From positions 1-7,262 of the forward strand of contig CAZKYP010000165.1 in NCBI GenBank assembly GCA_964556885.1: 7,262 bases of DNA, given 5' to 3'. The position numbers were made by a program, and so were the translations under genes. Below, piece by piece: positions 4,511 through 7,262 of this stretch. The notes beneath the pieces were generated by a model that had not been told where the DNA came from, searched no databases, and saw nothing but the letters and a program-made list of their open reading frames with translations. This DNA is from CAZKYP01 sp964556885. GTDB lineage: Bacteria > Planctomycetota > Phycisphaerae > Sedimentisphaerales > Anaerobacaceae. Position 1 is the stretch's first letter, and each line of letters begins with the position of its first letter.

Positions 4511-5791
4511 ATGGAAAGAACTGATTTGGTGAACCCCGACTTGCTTACCCGTTTCGTGGATGTTTTATATATGACCAATCAGGGTCATATGCCGCCGGAG
4601 ATAAAGAGGCTGTTGAAACTCAGGAAGTTGTCTTCTTTGGTCCTGCCGCTGGATAAGTATCCTCTGATACGCGACAAACTCAGACTGATAGGAACCGCCA
4701 TAATTGATACGGAGGACCTGAACACACAGCAGCAGCAGAAGATAGCACAGGTTATCGAATCGCTCGAGATGGAGCATATAGGCGTGATTTTACTTACCAG
4801 CAGGGTGAATATGCCCATCAAGAGTTTTTCTCTGGCTCCGACCAAGACCAGCTTTTCGATGACCGAGACTATGGAATCGGTTTCCATAGATGATTTGTGG
4901 GTTCAGATCAGTGTCAATCTTGCTTATCGCAAAAAGAGCACGGGGATATCGGTAAGGCCTGCGCTTTCGGACGACCCGGCGCATGGTGTGAGTAAAAATA
5001 AGCTGGCCGAGCAGCTCAGTCTGGCCGGAGCGCTTGTGGAGAGCCTGACCGGAGAGCTTCGCCTGGCCGGCCGCGTTCAGCAGGATTTCCTGCCTTCACA
5101 ACTGCCGAATAACGAACAGATCCGGTGGTCGACTATTTTTCTTCCGGCCGAATGGGTCTCCGGTGACATCTACAATGTCGTACGCATTGACGAGCAGCAT
5201 ATTGGTTTCTATGTCGCCGATGTGGTCGGTCATGGAATGCCTGCGGCACTGCTGACGATTTTTTTGAAGCAGGCCCTGGTTATGCGTGAGACGATTGAGA
5301 ACAATTACAGGATATTTTCACCGGCCGAAGTTATGCAAAATCTTAACGTAAGGCTGGCACTCCAGAAGCTTTCGGGTTATCAGTTTGCCACGTGTTGTTA
5401 TTGTCTTCTGAATACGAAGACGCTGCAGTTGACATACGCCCGTGCGGGACATCCTTATCCTATTCTTCTAAGAGGCCAACAACCGCCGAAGCAGCTCGAA
5501 ATACGCGGCTCACTGCTTGGTATTTTCGAGCAGGCCGAATACACTCAACAGACCATTCAGCTCGTACCGGGTGACAAGCTGCTGCTGTATTCCGACGGTG
5601 CCGAACCGTTTATAGGCAAGTTTGACGACAAGGCCGGCTTTGGTTTCATCAAGGATTTTATCGCGCTTAAAGACAAGCCGATAGTGGAGCTGATGGACGG
5701 ATTTCATACGCTTATTCAAAACATAAAAATTCTACCGTCCGAAGTCGATGATATCACGATGGTTGGCTTCGAAATTCTTAATTCGCTATAA
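4511..5791 (+). CDS. SpoIIE/RsbU-type PP2C serine phosphatase with degenerate receiver-like N-terminus
   Basis: A 426-residue cytoplasmic signalling phosphatase with no membrane segments. Residues 1-150 have the alternating strand/helix pattern of a response-regulator receiver ('IGTAIIDTED', 59-68, then 'IGVILLTSR', 90-98). The usual acidic pocket and conserved Lys are not recognisable, so I call it a pseudo-receiver. A helical, probably coiled-coil linker follows (about 162-195, ending 'RVQQDFLP'). The PP2C/SpoIIE catalytic domain (about 200-424) has its metal and core motifs: 'SGDIY' (D219), 'VADVVGHGMPAA' (235-246), 'AGHP' (312-315), 'YSDGAE' (360-365) and 'DDITMV' (413-418). Such proteins dephosphorylate phosphoserine on STAS anti-anti-sigma proteins in partner-switching pathways; the substrate here is inferred, and no STAS or HPK/RsbW gene lies in the window. 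The start is supported by AAAAGG about 8 bases upstream. It converges with the next gene. Confidence 0.88.
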   Translation: MERTDLVNPDLLTRFVDVLYMTNQGHMPPEIKRLLKLRKLSSLVLPLDKYPLIRDKLRLIGTAIIDTEDLNTQQQQKIAQVIESLEMEHIGVILLTSRVNMPIKSFSLAPTKTSFSMTETMESVSIDDLWVQISVNLAYRKKSTGISVRPALSDDPAHGVSKNKLAEQLSLAGALVESLTGELRLAGRVQQDFLPSQLPNNEQIRWSTIFLPAEWVSGDIYNVVRIDEQHIGFYVADVVGHGMPAALLTIFLKQALVMRETIENNYRIFSPAEVMQNLNVRLALQKLSGYQFATCCYCLLNTKTLQLTYARAGHPYPILLRGQQPPKQLEIRGSLLGIFEQAEYTQQTIQLVPGDKLLLYSDGAEPFIGKFDDKAGFGFIKDFIALKDKPIVELMDGFHTLIQNIKILPSEVDDITMVGFEILNSL

Positions 5792-5851
5792 AGCTGATAG
5801 TTCGGTTTAGTTTTTTATCACTTCCGCTCCGAGAGGCCGATTTCAAGCTGC

Positions 5852-5873
5852 GAAAAATGCGGATGGATTTTTC
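5852..5873. terminator. Weak bidirectional hairpin between convergent genes
   Basis: GAAAAAT (5852-5858) and ATTTTTC (5867-5873) form a 7-bp, A/T-rich inverted repeat around an 8-base loop, so a run of five T's follows the loop on either strand. It sits in the 95-base space between the phosphatase and the convergent pseudopilin gene, where a shared terminator would be expected. The stem is poor in G/C, so this is a weak call. Confidence 0.25.
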
Positions 5874-5886
5874 ATCGATTCAGAAC

Positions 5887-6708
5887 TCACTGCTCTTCGT
5901 CGGCGCGTTCCAGAACATCAAGTATCTTGTTGAATGCTCTGCGTATCTGGGCGTAGTCGCGAAGGTCGACTGTGAACCGGCCGTCCGTATTGGAGCAGGA
6001 GATGACATGGCCGTCGGAGAACAGGATGTTCGCAAATTTCCCCTGATGGTGTGTACGCGGCTTAACATTGAAATCAGCCAGACCGGAAGGACACAGGAAC
6101 TGGGTATCAATAGCCAAAGCGCGGACCTGCCGCCCGTTGCGATTTTGGCCCAGGTTGGTGAGTGAAACGCGACGAGGCAGCGGCTCCGTTTGACTGTCGA
6201 ACAAACTTGTTACCGAGGCGTGACGGTAGTAATAGCTGCACTGGGCCTGTCGAATACCGACATTGGCCAGCTCAGTATCAACGTCAATATATTGGTCCGG
6301 GTGAGGGCAGAACAGAATAGTGGGCTGATGAGCGAGGTAATCTTTCAGCAGCAGCCCCAAACCGACCGGTTCGCCGCTGCTGAGCGAGACAAGGCTGGTT
6401 GGTGCTCCCGTTGATGGGTAGAAGTTGGCGGGTGACAGGAAAGGCGGAGCTGTGGGGCCTACGGGAATACTATCGTTGTACTCAAATGAATACGAATAGA
6501 TAGCTTTGCCGATTTGGCTCAGATTCGATATGCAGGCAATTTTCCGGGCGGACGCCCGGGCCGATGACAGGACCGGGACCAATATCCCCATAAGAACCGC
6601 CACGATTCCGATGACTACTAACAATTCGACCAGCGTAAAGGCGCCGCGGCGATGATTATCGCGGGGTGCCAAATGGCCCCTAACGGATTTTTCCGTGCTT
6701 CCAGACAT
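5887..6708 (-). CDS. Pseudopilin-like protein with prepilin N-terminus and DGHV motif
   Basis: A 273-residue protein with a type IV prepilin/type II secretion pseudopilin start: a basic leader (…PRDNHRRGA), then 'FTLVELLVVIGIVAVLMGILVP', with Glu at +5 of the mature chain if cleavage falls between A23 and F24. Position -1 is therefore Ala rather than Gly, which is common in planctomycete paralogues. The helix continues with 'ACISNLSQIGKA', and the globular part ends in 'HHQGKFANILFSDGHV' (about 220-235), the late motif of the large planctomycete family often called H-X9-DG (spacing here is ten). Such proteins are presumed to sit in the envelope or on the surface; function is unknown. ATG 6708 is chosen because GGTGA lies 7 bases upstream; ATG 6714, two codons longer, remains possible. 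It follows the 6894 gene on the same strand after a 185-base gap. Confidence 0.88.
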   Translation of the reverse strand: MSGSTEKSVRGHLAPRDNHRRGAFTLVELLVVIGIVAVLMGILVPVLSSARASARKIACISNLSQIGKAIYSYSFEYNDSIPVGPTAPPFLSPANFYPSTGAPTSLVSLSSGEPVGLGLLLKDYLAHQPTILFCPHPDQYIDVDTELANVGIRQAQCSYYYRHASVTSLFDSQTEPLPRRVSLTNLGQNRNGRQVRALAIDTQFLCPSGLADFNVKPRTHHQGKFANILFSDGHVISCSNTDGRFTVDLRDYAQIRRAFNKILDVLERADEEQ

Positions 6709-6715
6709 TGTCATG

Positions 6716-6720
6716 TCACC
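6716..6720 (-). promoter_or_regulatory. Ribosome-binding site deciding the pseudopilin start
   Basis: GGTGA on the minus strand is complementary to the UCACC of the 16S rRNA 3' end and lies 7 bases before ATG 6708, but only one base before ATG 6714. It therefore favours 6708. Confidence 0.4.
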
Positions 6721-6747
6721 ATTTTACAGAAAGTCCAAACTTCTGCT

Positions 6748-6763
6748 GTGAGTTCCTGCTCAC
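6748..6763. repeat. Small hairpin in the pseudopilin leader
   Basis: GTGAG/CTCAC arms of five bases with a 6-base loop, about 40 bases upstream of the pseudopilin start. No T-tract follows on either strand, so it is not a terminator. The rest of 6709-6893 shows nothing clear beyond a short CGGG/CCCG pair near 6780-6802. Confidence 0.3.
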
Positions 6764-6893
6764 GAATATAGGGTAGAAAACGCGGGAAATATTACAACCC
6801 GGTCATCTTTAGCCGGAACATCAATAATATCTTCAAGTTATCAATCATTACGCATCCGTCGCCTGTTTGGTTCGCTGTCTGCGTATATAACAG

Positions 6894-7262
6894 CTATTCC
6901 TGGATTATCACCACGGTGCCATCCTCATCGTCGACAGGACTTTCCACATCAGCCGGCGACTTCGTGAGTCGAACATTATCCAGGTCCCAGTAACCCCCCG
7001 CCCTGCCGGTATCCGGATCGAGATCCGCGAGTGTGAGGGTGGAAATCAATTGCACGCCGATATTCTTTCCGGCCCATGGATCAGTCTGTTTCACATAGGG
7101 TATATCCAGCCGGACATCATTGAAGTGCTTAACATAGCCGTTTTCTAAGTAATATGTGTAAGACATCGCCCCTGCCGGGACCTTGTTATTTTCGTCGTCA
7201 CGATAATACAAGCGGATTTCAATAGGGACATTGTCTTTCATATTGCCTCCGCCGCCAAAAAT
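6894..7262 (-). CDS. C-terminal part of a probable extracellular beta-sandwich protein (partial)
   Basis: The frame is open to the right edge of the window (first codons read IFGGGGN before the Met at 7241), so this is the last 122 residues of a longer protein, not a 115-residue gene. The visible part alternates short beta-like segments: 'VPIEIRLYYRDDENN', 'AMSYTYYLENG', 'HFNDVRLDIPYV', 'DPWAGKNIGVQLIS', and 'GYWDLDNVRLTKSP'. This pattern, with Asp-rich turns and a final 'WDLDNVRL', resembles carbohydrate-binding-like or LamG-type jelly-roll domains found in many secreted planctomycete proteins. I do not recognise a named family. The chain ends in an acidic tail (DVESPVDDEDGTVVIIQE) with no PEP-CTERM, LPxTG or transmembrane anchor. 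It is upstream of, and co-directional with, the pseudopilin-like gene, so a shared envelope role is possible. Confidence 0.7.
   Translation of the reverse strand: MFGGGGNMKDNVPIEIRLYYRDDENNKVPAGAMSYTYYLENGYVKHFNDVRLDIPYVKQTDPWAGKNIGVQLISTLTLADLDPDTGRAGGYWDLDNVRLTKSPADVESPVDDEDGTVVIIQE

Noticed and set aside
5857..6165. 102-codon open frame on the plus strand
   Set aside because: It is a shadow of the minus-strand pseudopilin gene, whose prepilin motif and DGHV block are unambiguous.
6544..6559. GC-rich inverted repeat CCGGGCG/CGCCCGG inside the pseudopilin gene
   Set aside because: It encodes the Ala-Arg-rich 'ARASAR' just after the prepilin helix, and repeated GCC-CGG codons explain the symmetry.
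1..7262. CRISPR arrays, insertion sequences, rRNA or tRNA genes
   Set aside because: No regularly spaced repeats, transposase-like frames, terminal inverted repeats with target duplications, or complete cloverleaf sequences were seen on either strand.

Overview
The window most likely comes from a bacterium of the Planctomycetota, probably a Phycisphaerae/Sedimentisphaerales-type lineage. The evidence is indirect. There is a pseudopilin-like protein with the 'A-FTLVELLVVIGI' prepilin start, a C-x-x-N-L-x-Q-I-G segment and a late '...DGHV' motif. There is also a secreted-type protein with a 'GYWDLDNVRL' ending, and base composition is near 50% GC with AT-rich intergenic DNA. No 16S rRNA or other decisive marker is present, so this placement is an inference.

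Left part (1-2858, + strand): the 3' portion of argS (arginyl-tRNA synthetase, start outside the window); a two-gene MntA/HepT (MNT-HEPN) toxin-antitoxin module with its own extended -10 promoter and overlapping reading frames; and a yjbQ/UPF0047 gene 48 bases downstream. The yjbQ ribosome-binding site lies in the loop of a predicted hairpin. argS carries a 7-base tandem repeat inserted in frame, and an internal stretch of much lower GC.

Middle (2859-4510): two sizeable gene-poor gaps flank yggS, which encodes the PLP-homeostasis protein (PLPBP). The first gap (2859-3471) is AT-rich. On its minus strand it holds a sigma70-like promoter and, about 230 bases on, a strong intrinsic terminator, which together suggest an undescribed small RNA. 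The second gap (4195-4510) holds a cluster of hairpins, one with a T-tract, just upstream of a signalling phosphatase gene.

Right part (4511-7262): a SpoIIE/RsbU-type PP2C serine phosphatase with a degenerate N-terminal receiver-like domain (+ strand). It converges on two minus-strand genes, the pseudopilin-like protein and the C-terminal end of a probable extracellular beta-sandwich protein that runs off the right edge.

The genes do not form one pathway. The window reads as housekeeping genes (argS, yggS, yjbQ) interspersed with a small defence/TA module, a signalling phosphatase and a cell-surface pair. The items most worth a second look are the heptamer insertion in argS, the candidate minus-strand RNA, and the structured region in front of the phosphatase gene.
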